In this document: one piece after another, positions 53,418 through 64,000 of the stretch | How positions within the stretch are numbered: the stretch's first letter is position 1 | Layout: each line of letters opens with the position of its first letter | Notes under the pieces: model-generated | What the model saw: only the letters and a program-made list of their open reading frames with translations | What the model was told of the DNA's origin: nothing | Database searches by the model: none | Position numbers and translations under genes: made by a program | Assembly (NCBI GenBank): GCA_013396525.1 | Contig: VWYX01000837.1 | Span: 186,001-250,000 of the forward strand | Reading direction: 5' to 3' | DNA length: 64,000 nucleotides | From: Chaetorhynchus papuensis | Lineage: Eukaryota > Chordata > Aves > Passeriformes > Rhipiduridae

Positions 53418-56400
53418 GTCTGTTCCCCGGGGAGCTCCGGCTCATGGGGGTGACATTTTATTGGTGCCGGAGCCGAGGGTCAGGGTGTGTAGCTGGACAG
53501 GCGAAGACAAAAGCTGAAGTGTCCCTGGGCGGTGGTTGGTGACAGCCAGGCAGCAGCGGAGGGCGCCTGTATTCCCAGAGCCGCATTCAGGATACGGGTC
53601 CGGCTGGGGCCGTGACCTCGTCCAGGATACTTGGAACAAGTAGCACCTCTCACGCTGGCTGTTGATTTCAAAAATTTGTTGCCAGCTTTTATTTTTTTAA
53701 TCAATTTACTCTCTTACTTTCAGTGTAATAAAGCAGCATGCCAGTAAGTCTGTCCTGTCACATTCTGGTGTCCTTTTATCTTACAAGGTGCCAGGTAGCA
53801 GCAGATATGCCCACAAAGACATCCATATGTCAAGGCCATTCCTGCTTCCTCGCCTCCTTCCCTCCTTGGGAACTCCTCAGCCTCCAGTTAATACCTCGGA
53901 AAATTTGTGGGAAGAGCTAAGAGGCTGCCAACAGGTTTCCCAAAAGTTGCTGGGAAAGGGACCATTTCAATCAGCTGGTGTTTTACCTTCGGCTTCAGTG
54001 CACCTTGGAGCAATTCCAGTCCACGGGGAGATTCCCTCCATCATGGGATTAAATCGAGCACTTCCTGAGAAACAAACTGCACTACCTCATCTTTCACTGA
54101 ATTTTGTAGGTTTGATTAAGTGAATGAGACGTGGCTTGGGCTTTATAATAAAGGAGCAAGATGTAAAGTGGTCTTTAAATGACCAGCAAAAATTTACGTG
54201 ACTGAAATAGCATGGTTTTCAGAAGGATGTGTTGCTGGTGCCTTCTGTCATGTGTCTGTGGTTGTAAATTATCTGTAAGAATCACAGTAACTTTGGAAAT
54301 GAAGGAAATACAGCCTCCATTTCACTCTGAAAGCAACCTCCCAAGTCTAAAGTAAAAGTTCAGTTGGCATTATAAAGCAGTTTGGGGTTTTTTTCCCTCC
54401 CAAGCTTTGAGTTTGAAATAGGAGCCAGGGCAGTGTTTTAGTTCCTCTGAGGAAGGAACATACTAAGAAAAATGTCTGTGTGTGTGCCTCATGTGAGACC
54501 TGTGTGCATGACAACCTCTTTTCCCATCGACTTGATTTTTGTGAGTTGGGAACGTGGAGCGTGTGAGCCAGCAAGGAGTTGTTGTGTGCTCCAGCCAGGT
54601 GCCATGAGGCAGTCCCCAAATTATAGCTCCCCATCAATAGCTTTCCATGGCTGCAGTGGCTCTATGGGGGTCCCTTTCAGGTGCTTCCCCTCCCTTTTCT
54701 GCTCCATAGCTGCAGTTAGCCCCCACGCCTTGCCAAATTCATCAGCTGCCAGTAAGGCATGGCTGTTTTCATTTTCCCACTTAATACCTGAAAACAAAAG
54801 CTTTGCATCTTCTCTGGGCTTCAATATTGTTCTTCCAAAGTTTAATTACTGTCTCTCACTGAATAGCATCTTCCTGAGAAGGGGTTTTCCTTTCAATATG
54901 GTTTTTTATACAAACCTGTCATTCTCTATGAGAAGTGTAATCTTTTATAGTGATGAATTGCCCATATTTTTTTATTCTATTGATCTTTTATTTTCCAGGA
55001 CACACTTCTGTTAAATGTTGCTGTTCTAATTGAAGATCAGTTTATTTATAAATAATATCTTTTTTCTTTCTGTAAAAAAGTTATCATTAGTACGAGGCCC
55101 CTAAAAGAATGACTTAGGGGAAATGTCCTATCTTGTCATCTTTTCAAACTATAATTCTCCTTATTATTCAGTTCTAAGTAACATAATTTTAAAAATTACT
55201 TCACTATAACCACAGCAAAATACTGCATCAATGAAGTGGCTTTTGATCCCAGAAAGGCTAAAATATAAAATACCTGTTAGTCTGATGCTAATCATTCAGT
55301 AACAAATTGATTCATATCTAATACTTATTTCCCAAAAACTAAATTTCCTTTCACTAAATGTAGCAAATAGTTAAATTCTTTCCCCCCTCTTATTATATTC
55401 TGTTTTTCCATCCCTATTAAAAGTTTATGCCTTCAGGCCTACCAGCAGGGCATGCAATACCTACATTAAACCAAATTTAAAAGTAAGGGTGCTCCTGCTG
55501 CTAACGTCTTCAGATCACAGACATGCAAAATGAAGGAACTGGCAGCTGAAACTTTAATGGTAGGAAGTGTAGACTGAATACTTGGGGAAAAAACACAGTA
55601 GCTCTATATGACAAAAAAGTCCTATTAGCATTTATGTACTTCAAAATGACAAGCTAGACGATTCTACATAATTGTGGGGCTTTTGGCTTTTGTTTTAAGT
55701 GAAACCCTGTGTTGTAAGTATGGCATTACCTACATTTTTTCCTTCAAGAGATTGTTTCTATTATGATTATGTAGGATTTTGAACATTAACACAGTGCTTT
55801 GCACACTGTATATTCCGTCATTTGTCCACATTGTGTGTTAATTTAAAATATTATCAATACTTGAACCAGATAACTCAAGGAAGCACAGGGAATCCCATGC
55901 AAGTATGGTTCCTGAATCAGCTGTCCCTATGGAAACCAACAGCACCTCAGTAAAAAAGAGAAAACCATGGAAAGTTAGATAATGACCTTTCCTTTGTGTT
56001 GTGTCCTACTGAAGTAGTGCTGTGAATTGTGTGGAACTGGAGTTGGTTTTTAATGCACTGGAAATTACAGAGAGTGGGCTGGGAAGCAGCACGAGAAGGA
56101 AAAGAAACTGCAGTGCTGTGAAGGGTTTGTTTCAAGTAATGTTGGTTTTGTTTGTTTGTTTTAGTTAAACTGAATGTGTTGCCTCAAGCGGTCCTCCAAA
56201 GCCCAGGGGAACATCCCAAGTTCATAGAGCAGTCTCTTTGCCCCCCATTAGACTTTGCAAGGTAGGTACCTCTTCTCTTTCAAAGCATCATTTTCGCTGT
56301 GAACAGCTTCAATCAGCTGTGCCGAGGTGACAAATTATATCTCTGCAATATCTCTGCTGCAATATGTAAAACTACAAAAATCAGAGGCAAGGAAATTCTC

Positions 56401-59400
56401 TCTTAGGAAAGTTCCACAATTAAAAGGGAGAAAAAAATAAGGTGTCCGTTGGATTAAAATGAATTTCTCTTTAATAACTGAGTGATTTAAAATAAAATAG
56501 GAGCCAGCTTACAGGAGAAGTGGACTCTTTTTATACACTTTATGAAGTACAGTGAGTCATTATGGAAACACTAGAGAAATAAGGATAAAACAGCTTAAAA
56601 AGAGCAAGTGACAACTTCAGGAGGAAAAGAAACAGTGTCTTTTAGCAAGTGCCATCCTCACCTCAATTCTGTATAAACAAACAATGTCCATTCCAAGTCA
56701 CAGTCTCTTTTCTTCACATTGATTAATTAATTGTAATGTTTTTAATTCTCGTTGCATATAGGAAGCCATAATGATTTTCTTGAGCTGATGGAATTTCCTA
56801 GTGTATTTTTTCCTAAGTATCACCTGCCTGTCTTTTCTGTATTATTGCTACATTAACAACATTGATAATAACAGCCAGGATGAGATGAGGATTTGTTATT
56901 CTTGGTAAGCTCAATTCTTTATGATGTTTGTAGTTACATCAGTCCTATACAGATTATGACACAACTTTTGTAAACAGTAATTAGTTTGCAAGTTTTTGCT
57001 TATGTTTTTTCCCTTTGGCTGTAGTTTTCTTGACGTCTGAGGGTGTTACCTATCAGAAGTCACAAATTTAAACTTCGGCTATAAGGCAGGTGGCATTTTA
57101 AATTGTATATGATTCTAATGGCTTTTCCTCTGATTTTTTTTTTTTTAATTGAAATACCTTTGTAAAGATAATGGAAAGGCATCAGTCTTTCCTTTGTTTC
57201 ATTTTGAGGTGGTTTCTAGCTGCAGTGTGGATTAAATTGCAGCAAGCTGATAGGAATTTGCCTGTTGCAGTTCACTGTTTCATTTTGGGGGTTTTGACTT
57301 TCTCTCCCTTCTTCCAAATATCTTCCTAAACTGTAATTACTTTGATGTGAAAATTTTGATATTGAATACATTTTGGTGTTGATTATAAGGGAATTTTTAT
57401 GGCAATATCCATAGGGTGTACATTTAGCCAGATCAGCAGCAACTCCTATGGCTTGTGTTAAGTGCAGCCTGGAAGCACAAGCATCTGCTGGTGCCACTCA
57501 GCAGCAGCAAATTCTGGAACAAATTTAAAGGCACTATTTTTGAGGGAAGTTTTCACTGTTACATTGTTTTAAATACAGATATGTCAAAATATCTCTGCTT
57601 TGCTTAGCTATTTTGTTTTCATTTAAATGAACTTCGTGAAGTGTCTGGTATTCTCAGAGCAATAAGGAGCATGATGCTTATATTAGCTAACATTATGAAA
57701 AGAGTTTACTCTCATCACTGTAATGAAAGACAGCAGTGTAATACAGACAGAGGAAGAGCAAAGTAATAGATTTATGTGGAACACTAATGCTGAATTTCTT
57801 TTATCTTTGAGTGATTAACCAGACAATCTTTATGCTCTTTCTCCAAAGAACAAAAATAAATTCACATTACTTTTATAAAGATAACATCCTCTGCAGTCAG
57901 GATATCAGATTCTATTTACATACACTTTATGGTCAGTAAGTGAATATTACCCTTTCCAGGCATCTCATGTGTGTCAGAGTGGAGATGCAAAGATACGATG
58001 GCTGAAGTGAAAGGTGAAATGATGCACAGTTCAAATTTTAAACTTAGATCCATGCATCCTGAAATTTATTCTTAATTTTAATGCCCTTCGGATTACCCCC
58101 TCAGTGGACCACCTCTTGCACTGTGCTGCTCAACTGTGGAAAGCCTTGAGCAGGATTAAAAGATTGCATTGCACCAAGGAAAACATTTTGAGTTGGATTT
58201 GGGAATTCTTTTGTTGATTTGACTTTGTTTTTAATTTTGAAGAAGCTAAATATGAAATAGATTGGACCACTGTGGTCCATACTGATAATACAAAAATGTA
58301 ATGGTTCTGGTTTAGGAAACAGTTTAAATATGGATAGCTTAATCAATTATTATTGATTTAGCTAATACACAGTTTCTTCTAGTTTAGACAGAAATATCAG
58401 ATAACCAGATCCCTGAAAGCTAATACCACCTCTGTTTTCTTTTAGAAATAAAGATTTGAAATAGCTACAGACCAAAAAATTAAAAAGATATTTGTATGTG
58501 CTTATAGAATGTCTGATACATTACTTTGTCAATATTTCAGTATTTAGCTCTACTTGGCAATGATAATATATTACACATGCTGCAGAAGTCTATGTTAGCA
58601 CCTTACAGTGTTTCTTTTAATTTTTTTCATTTAAATTTAGGATTCATTTGATCAAAGACAAAGATGCCATAGATGATTATTTGGCGAAGAATATCAAAGG
58701 GGTGTCAAAACAAGAAGCTGCTGCGTAAGTTGGCTTTTTCGAGGCATTTTAACATCCATAAGTTTATTGTTTCCTTTGTTTCTAGTCATCATAGTCATTT
58801 AAATTTAAAGTTCCCTAGGCCCTACCCTTTTTAGTGGAACTTGGCATTTAAAAATTGAAGTTGATATTAAATAATGATGGTTCATTTCTCCTGATGTTAA
58901 ATATATCAAAGCATTTATCTCCTTGGTTTTACTAATTTGTATATTTACCAATTAGATCAGATTTGTAACATTGTTGTTAAGACTGTGTCAGTAATTATTA
59001 TATTGTGCTGCCTTTTTTTTTCCCCTTTATCTTTTTTTTCTGAGCCTTTGTGAAATATCTCCTTTGGGGTGGGAGCTTAGTGTACCGACATACACGTTCT
59101 TATAATTTTGAATTACTATTTAGCCAAGCCCAAGTGCTGACTTCTGTGGTGAAGCATTTAATACCCCATTAGTTATTTAAAAACCCAGTGAATGAAAGAA
59201 ATCTAGATAACTTTTGATTTCTTACAGCTGAGGTATTTACATATAGAAGTTACAAGAGACTATGACTGACTTATTCTTCTCGAGTCTTTTAACAGATCTG
59301 GGGTTCAGCACCATCAAAATTAATGAAAGAATTCTAACAAACTGAATTGCTGGTTGCTTAAGTGAGCTGATTTATTTATTTCAATATTTAAATAATAAAA

Positions 59401-62400
59401 GGATGCATATACAAGGGCTCTAGGCACCTTAACAATGAATATTGCAACATCACCCTTGCCGCATAAAAACATTCTATCAGTCAGACAGGAATTCCACCAG
59501 CTAGTTTCTTGCAAAACATGCTTCTTTCCTCCTTCCTAGCCTAAGAATGTGCCTGCAAACCTTCCTTAAAAACTTCCACGTTGAAGTCTAGAAAATTACT
59601 GGAAGTATCAGACCTGGGGGAGCAAGCACAGAACTAAGTACCTTCCCTCACTGTCACCCTGGTTCTGTGCCAGCTGTGGCTGCTCTACTCATGACACTCC
59701 AACAATTGTCACAGGCTGGGTTGCCTTCCCAGGGAGCTGTTTCAGTCAGCAGCCCCAGTGACTCCCACACACCATGGCAGGGACACGAGTGCTCTCTCTG
59801 AGGTGATTACACCAGGGAGTCACCTCTATTTTAGGAAGGCCTTAGGGCTTCAAAGTGCATTTTACAGCTCTGATTTGATCAGGTCAGCTTTTCACTGCTA
59901 TTAAAAAAAACAAACAAAACCACAGACAAACAAAAAAAAAATGCAAAACCCCTCCTAAATGATGTTTTTATATCCAAACCCTGAGTCTGGACACTGTGGA
60001 AAAGGAAACCAGCAAGGACATTCACAATGAAGCAGGAATTTTATCATGTGTTCTGCAATACCTACACAAAGTGGAGTTCCCTTACCGTTTTGTAAGAGGC
60101 TGTTTTTCCAAAGTTACCAAAGCCTCTTAGAGGATTAAGCTGAAATATCATATGTATCCTGGCTTATTTCTATGGAGATTTTAAAAGTACTTATTTTAAA
60201 AGGTTACATTCATGTTCTGTGCATTTAATTCTTCTTGGAATTTTAGCTTTTGATAATAGATCAGCAGTTACGAAATTTCTCTCTTTACATATAATTTACT
60301 AATGCTCTTCCATAACCTTGATAAAATCATTTGAGAGCAAACAAAAGGTAACAAATTAACTACACAGTTATATCAGTACTATGCTAATCTAGTTAGAAAA
60401 AGCTAAATGCATCAAATGTAATTTAAAACCAATTTATAAAGTAAGGCAATGCCACGTCTGTAAATTATCTCAGTGAAATCAGTGTAATGCTTGGTCTGTC
60501 TCAGCAGACCACAGGTGTTATTATTTTAAAAATAGGAGAGATGGCTTGTAATATACTGTGTAGTTTTTCAATATTGTTTCCATTCCAGAAGTAGATTATT
60601 ACATTTCTTTGTAAAAGGACTGAATTTCGTTCCTCTGACACATAAATATCTGTACTTCTGTTTAATATGGAGGTTAACTTAATAAGCCAGTGATTATTTC
60701 ATCAGTACAAATTCCTGTAACCACACTCCTGCTTAATATTAAACACCCTTTTTTTAAAGTGTGTGTTAGGCAAACAACAAGTTTATTGTCTTCTAAATAA
60801 AGGAATGTATAGGTAGTATCACATTTATGGAAAAAAGCAACATTCTTTCAAACTTTTCCCTAAAATCCTCTCCTTCATAATATTCCTTAAAATTAAGATG
60901 TACTATTGAAAGAAAAAGGTTGCAGTTATTCTTGTATTGTATAATGTTGTATTGTGTTCCAAACTACAGGAAAAGAGAAGAATTCCATTAAGTGTGTTCA
61001 TTATATAATCTCTTTTTTTTCTGTGGAAAAATGAGGAGATGTTTTTCATTCTTTTTTCTTTGTAATAATTTTTTGTCCCAGGTTGATATGATAGAAAAGG
61101 GAGAAAAAATAATGCTTAATAGAGATAGTACTTTAATTATATTAAAACAGGATATTGCTTTGTTTTTTCATTGCTTTTGTTTTGCTTCCTTCTCAAAGAC
61201 TTTAACTTGAAATGAGAAGTGAATGTGGTGCAAGGATCTGGAAATGGAAAAAAGTAAAACTTCCATTAATGCAGAACAGGAGTGCTTTCTTGCCACAGAA
61301 TTAGGCTTTTGTATGAGGAGGTTGGCTGACTCCAGTGGCCTTCAGTGTGCTTTCCCTGAAACTTTCTGTTCTTAGTCCTGACTCACCAAGTCATTAACAG
61401 CTCAAAACCAGATTGCAGTAAAAATTAAAACTAGTTCTTATGACTGAACTAAGAGTCAAGAAGTTCATGATGAACTGTGAAGTAAAGCATTTTTCATCAA
61501 GAGATTGATTCCAGGATTGAGTCTTCAAATGAGTTTAGAGCCTAAAATGGGCCAGAATTTGATATTATCATTCTTGTTTCCTGATCTTTTTGTCAGGACT
61601 AGAAAGATAAGTAACCGTTCTCTCCTCTTCATACAAATTAAAATTGTCCTAAGAGGACCATGTCATCAAAAAAGAGTTGAAGACTAGAAAGAGAGACTTT
61701 GAAATGTATTTGATGAGAGGAACAGCTTTGCTTATCTGTAACTAAAAAAAAAAATNNAATTAATTACATTAGTGATGTTACTACATGTATTTTAAATACA
61801 TTTGAGTTGAATGGTGGAGTTCTACTGTCCTCAAGACTCTGGTGGTCAAATGAAATCCAAATTATTATACAGAGACAGTAAAGGCATCTGTAGGTATGCA
61901 GAAAACTTGTATTTGTGTTTTCTGTCTCATGAGCAGGGGATCAGTGTGCTGTGGAAAGCTTGCTTGATAAATCTGAGTCAGTGAAGACAGGCTCTGAGAT
62001 GACTTTTTTCAGGCAGGAGAAAGGATTCTCTTACAGGCATTCTGTCAGATGTTTCTGAGATACAGTGGGCTGTTCTGCTTAGAATTCTCCAATGGCTGGC
62101 CCACTTCAAGATTAGATGGAACAGAAAAAGGCAAAGGCTTTAATTCTCAGGTGGGCTGTGTCCCCCTGAGCAGTTGTTGGCCATCTCTGCCGATACTGGG
62201 AAGATGGATCATTAAACGACTTTGCACATTGTAGACTGCAAAATGGAACATAAAATTTCTGCTCTAGCAGTGATGACTGACAAATATAGTGAAGTACAGC
62301 TTTTGTAAACTCCCTGCAAAAAGAGCAAAGGGGCTTTCACCCGAGTTTAACTGATCCAGGTTAATAACCCCAGTCGTGTGATCAGTTGAGCCCCATCTTT

Positions 62401-63237
62401 TAGGATCCAGACAAGTGCTTTAGGATAAAGTGGATTATACTTTCGAAGCACCTATTTCTCTCCTCTGCTTAAAGAGAGATTGTAGGGTGACGAGCTCAGA
62501 CGTAGGCACGTACATTTACCACTCAATCCCACACTGCAGAACTGTAGGTTTTTGAAAGATGTAAAAGGGATGAAGTAGAAGTTTTAGAAACTGATTCCTG
62601 AGGCAGCATTTTTACAGGAAGCTGTCAAGTTCAGAAGAGAAGTGGCCCAGGATCCGTTTTAAATCTCCTGCCATCTGATAAAAGATTATTTTTCCATTCT
62701 TCAGTCAGAGACAAATTATTTACTACCCTCCCCAAGTTTCTGCTCTTTTTAGTGTCAGCATCAGCTAGGTAGAATTAAGGAAAAAAAGATGTGGGAAGAT
62801 TTATGAGGGATTAAGTGCTAGATGAGTTTGTGGAAATAAGTTATTTCTTTCCTACATCAGTATGTCTTCTACCAGTTGATCTCTGAATACTCAGCCCTAT
62901 CTGTCCTCCGGGACTAAAGAGGGAGAACATTCCTCACCTGGCCAGAGGCCAGGATGATCTGGAGAGTTCACTGAAGGAGAAAAATGGGATTTGTGGGCTG
63001 ATGGAGAGGAGAAAACCTAGTATGAAGTGTTTTGTTCTGTATTTTCATCCTAGCCGTGGTGGACTAGTAAACCCTATTATTAGACTGAGATTTTTCTGAC
63101 CTTGTCCTTTGTTTGTATGTTATTTAGATCATGAGAGTTTCAGTACTCAGTTTTTGATTAATTTGCTTTTTTATCTGTCTGTATTCAGGTCTTTTGAATT
63201 GATGGACCAGTGCTTTGAGGAAGCTGTACACAAATAG
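53408..63237 (+). CDS. Small unrecognised protein of 79 residues, four coding exons
   Basis: Coding segments are 53408-53417, 56165-56261, 58641-58724 and 63189-63237, totalling 240 bp including TAG. All introns are GT-AG, with good pyrimidine tracts before each acceptor. In each of the last three exons two frames are stopped and the single open frame is the one that joins in phase, which is strong evidence for a real gene. The product starts MSPVKLNVLPQAVL, has a central CPPLDFARIHLIKDKD block and a DDYLAKNIKGVSKQEAAA stretch, and ends FELMDQCFEEAVHK. It has no signal peptide, no membrane span, only two cysteines, and a probably helical acidic C-terminal half, suggesting a small intracellular protein. 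I do not recognise the family. The ATG at 53408 (G at -3) is the only start in that exon in frame with exon 2. Exon 1 holds just ten coding bases. The CpG-island promoter suggests broad expression. No AATAAA is seen before 64000, so the 3' UTR may continue beyond the window or use a variant signal. Confidence 0.68.
53418..56164 (+). other. Intron 1 of the small gene
   Basis: Starts GTCTGT, ends TTTGTTTTAG. It holds two long open frames, 53788-54123 and 54472-55014. The first lies just after the CpG island behind an acceptor-like tract and could be an alternative exon. The second is T-rich and looks like chance. No transposon was recognised. Confidence 0.6.
56165..56261 (+). CDS. Exon 2 of the small gene
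   Basis: 97 bp between TTTGTTTTAG and the donor GTAGGT. Encodes VKLNVLPQAVLQSPGEH through CPPLDFA and two bases of an Arg codon. The other two frames stop within the first three codons. Confidence 0.7.
56262..58640 (+). other. Intron 2 of the small gene
   Basis: Starts GTAGGT and ends TTTAAATTTAG. It is AT-rich, and I see no further exon or recognisable repeat in it. Confidence 0.6.
58641..58724 (+). CDS. Exon 3 of the small gene
   Basis: 84 bp ending in the near-perfect donor GTAAGT. Encodes IHLIKDKDAIDDYLAKN through VSKQEAA in the only open frame. It completes the Arg codon of exon 2 and leaves two bases of an Ala codon. Confidence 0.75.
58725..63188 (+). other. Intron 3 of the small gene
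   Basis: Starts GTAAGT and ends CTGTATTCAG. It contains A and T runs and the ambiguous bases at 61756-61757. No other exon was supported. The GC-richer patch at 59640-59820 is unassigned. Confidence 0.6.
61756..61757. other. Two undetermined bases (NN)
   Basis: Two N characters follow a long A run within intron 3. They mark a base-calling or assembly uncertainty at a homopolymer. Confidence 0.99.
63189..63237 (+). CDS. Terminal coding exon of the small gene
   Basis: Follows CTGTATTCAG, completes an Ala codon, encodes SFELMDQCFEEAVHK and stops at TAG (63235-63237). The other two frames stop within the first five codons. Confidence 0.65.
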
Positions 63238-64000
63238 CTGGTTGGGATTTGTTTAACCCATACCTTTAGTAGCTGTCACCTGTACCACATAAATTAGTAG
63301 GGTGACTTCTTAGGTTACTCAAAAAATAGAGGGGGACCTTTTTTTTCATTTACATCATACTGCCATGTTTTCTTTCTCCCAGTCTGGAATCTTTACTTGG
63401 GCTTCTCAATTTGAAGTGGCTTAATTTAGATGTGGGGATTTTGTATTGTAAGGTGGATTTGACCATTTCTGTGTTATTGAGGCTCTCAAGGGACAGAAGA
63501 GGGGCACTGCCAAGAATAAGGGTAAGGAGAAATATCTTGTTGATATGGGATTGAGGCAAGGAAGGAGGAGGTAGAGCTGCTATTAGTAGCAAGCTTGCAA
63601 AAGGAGATTTGGGATGCAGACAGATAAAATGTAGGTGCAGATTCTGCTTTTCCCTTGTATTTTCAGCCCTTGATTGCACAGTATTTGGTTCCAGTGATGC
63701 ACTGCTGTGAGCTGCTTCCATTTCTTCTGCGTACAACGCTGTGAAGACGGAGGGAGGGAGGCGAGCTCAAGGCAGCTGAAGAAGGACAGAGCAGCGAACA
63801 GAGAAAGAAGTAAACTTCTTTCCCTTTCATGTTCAGGCCTAGTAAGATTTTGCTGTTCTTCCTGATGTCAGTCTTTGGATAGGACCTGTAAGCACCTTAT
63901 AGCCTGCTTTGTTCACATTACTCTGGTTGAAAACTGGTGGAATGTTGTGTAAACTCATTTACATTTTATGAAGGTATTTCTTCACTTTTAGATACTAAGA
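63238..64000 (+). other. 3' untranslated or flanking sequence
   Basis: Presumed 3' UTR of the small gene followed by flank. Neither AATAAA nor ATTAAA occurs before the window ends. A 128-codon minus-strand frame at 63350-63736 shows no recognisable domain. Confidence 0.45.

Larger units (their letters stand above)
53130..53630. promoter_or_regulatory. CpG-island promoter of the small four-exon gene
   Basis: This is the only markedly CpG-rich stretch in the window. It includes GC-box-like words (CCGCCCGCCCCC near 53325) and no TATA box, as expected of a housekeeping-type vertebrate promoter. It contains the proposed first exon and its donor (CCCAG then GTCTGTTC at 53418). The start site cannot be read from sequence and probably lies at 53250-53400. 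Transcription in both directions is possible for such islands, but no minus-strand exon was found. Confidence 0.85.

Noticed and set aside
54472..55014. 180-codon plus-strand open frame in intron 1
   Set aside because: Low-complexity Phe/Ser/Leu composition from T-rich DNA, no splice support and no recognisable domain.
63350..63736. 128-codon minus-strand open frame
   Set aside because: Antisense to the presumed 3' UTR, with no splice signals or known motif.
1..64000. CRISPR arrays, operons, tRNA and rRNA genes
   Set aside because: No regularly spaced repeats, no tRNA cloverleaf with a T-loop GTTCRANNC box that I could confirm, and no rRNA-like sequence were found.

Overview
The window looks like bird nuclear DNA, most likely from a passerine. 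It is about 40% GC outside one CpG island and has almost no protein-coding sequence. It contains two truncated CR1 retrotransposons with the typical CR1 3' end (TTCTATGATTCTGTGA type), one very old and decayed CR1/L3-like LINE, and two solo LTRs of types common in bird genomes. No prokaryotic features were seen (no operons, Shine-Dalgarno sites, CRISPR, IS elements or origins). Nearly all open frames in the window are short chance frames.

Layout. From 1 to about 52.5 kb the window is gene-poor intergenic or intronic DNA. It carries small duplications and a 25-bp palindrome (5.2 kb), a possible pair of cysteine-rich exons (7.7 and 10.1 kb, unrecognised), a (GT)19 microsatellite (13.7 kb), two G-quadruplex motifs (16.6 and 39.9 kb), a solo LTR with a 4-bp target duplication (20.6-21.0 kb), an exon-like open block (29.1 kb), a solo LTR with a 5-bp target duplication (40.9-41.5 kb), a minus-strand CR1 (44.0-44.5 kb), an ancient minus-strand LINE with endonuclease and reverse-transcriptase remnants (50.6-52.3 kb) and a plus-strand CR1 (52.5-53.0 kb).

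The one gene model I would defend starts in a CpG island at 53.1-53.6 kb and runs on the plus strand to 63.24 kb. Four coding segments with canonical splice sites join in phase to give a 79-residue protein. In each of the three downstream exons only the frame used is free of stops. I do not recognise the family. The first exon holds an upstream ATG in a near-ideal Kozak context whose frame overlaps the main start and stops just after the first splice junction, which would reduce or regulate translation if it lies in the mRNA.

There is no gene cluster or evident new system here. The points most worth a second look are the small four-exon gene with its overlapping upstream frame, the cysteine-rich exon pair, the exon-like block at 29.1 kb, and the precise LTR and LINE fossils.
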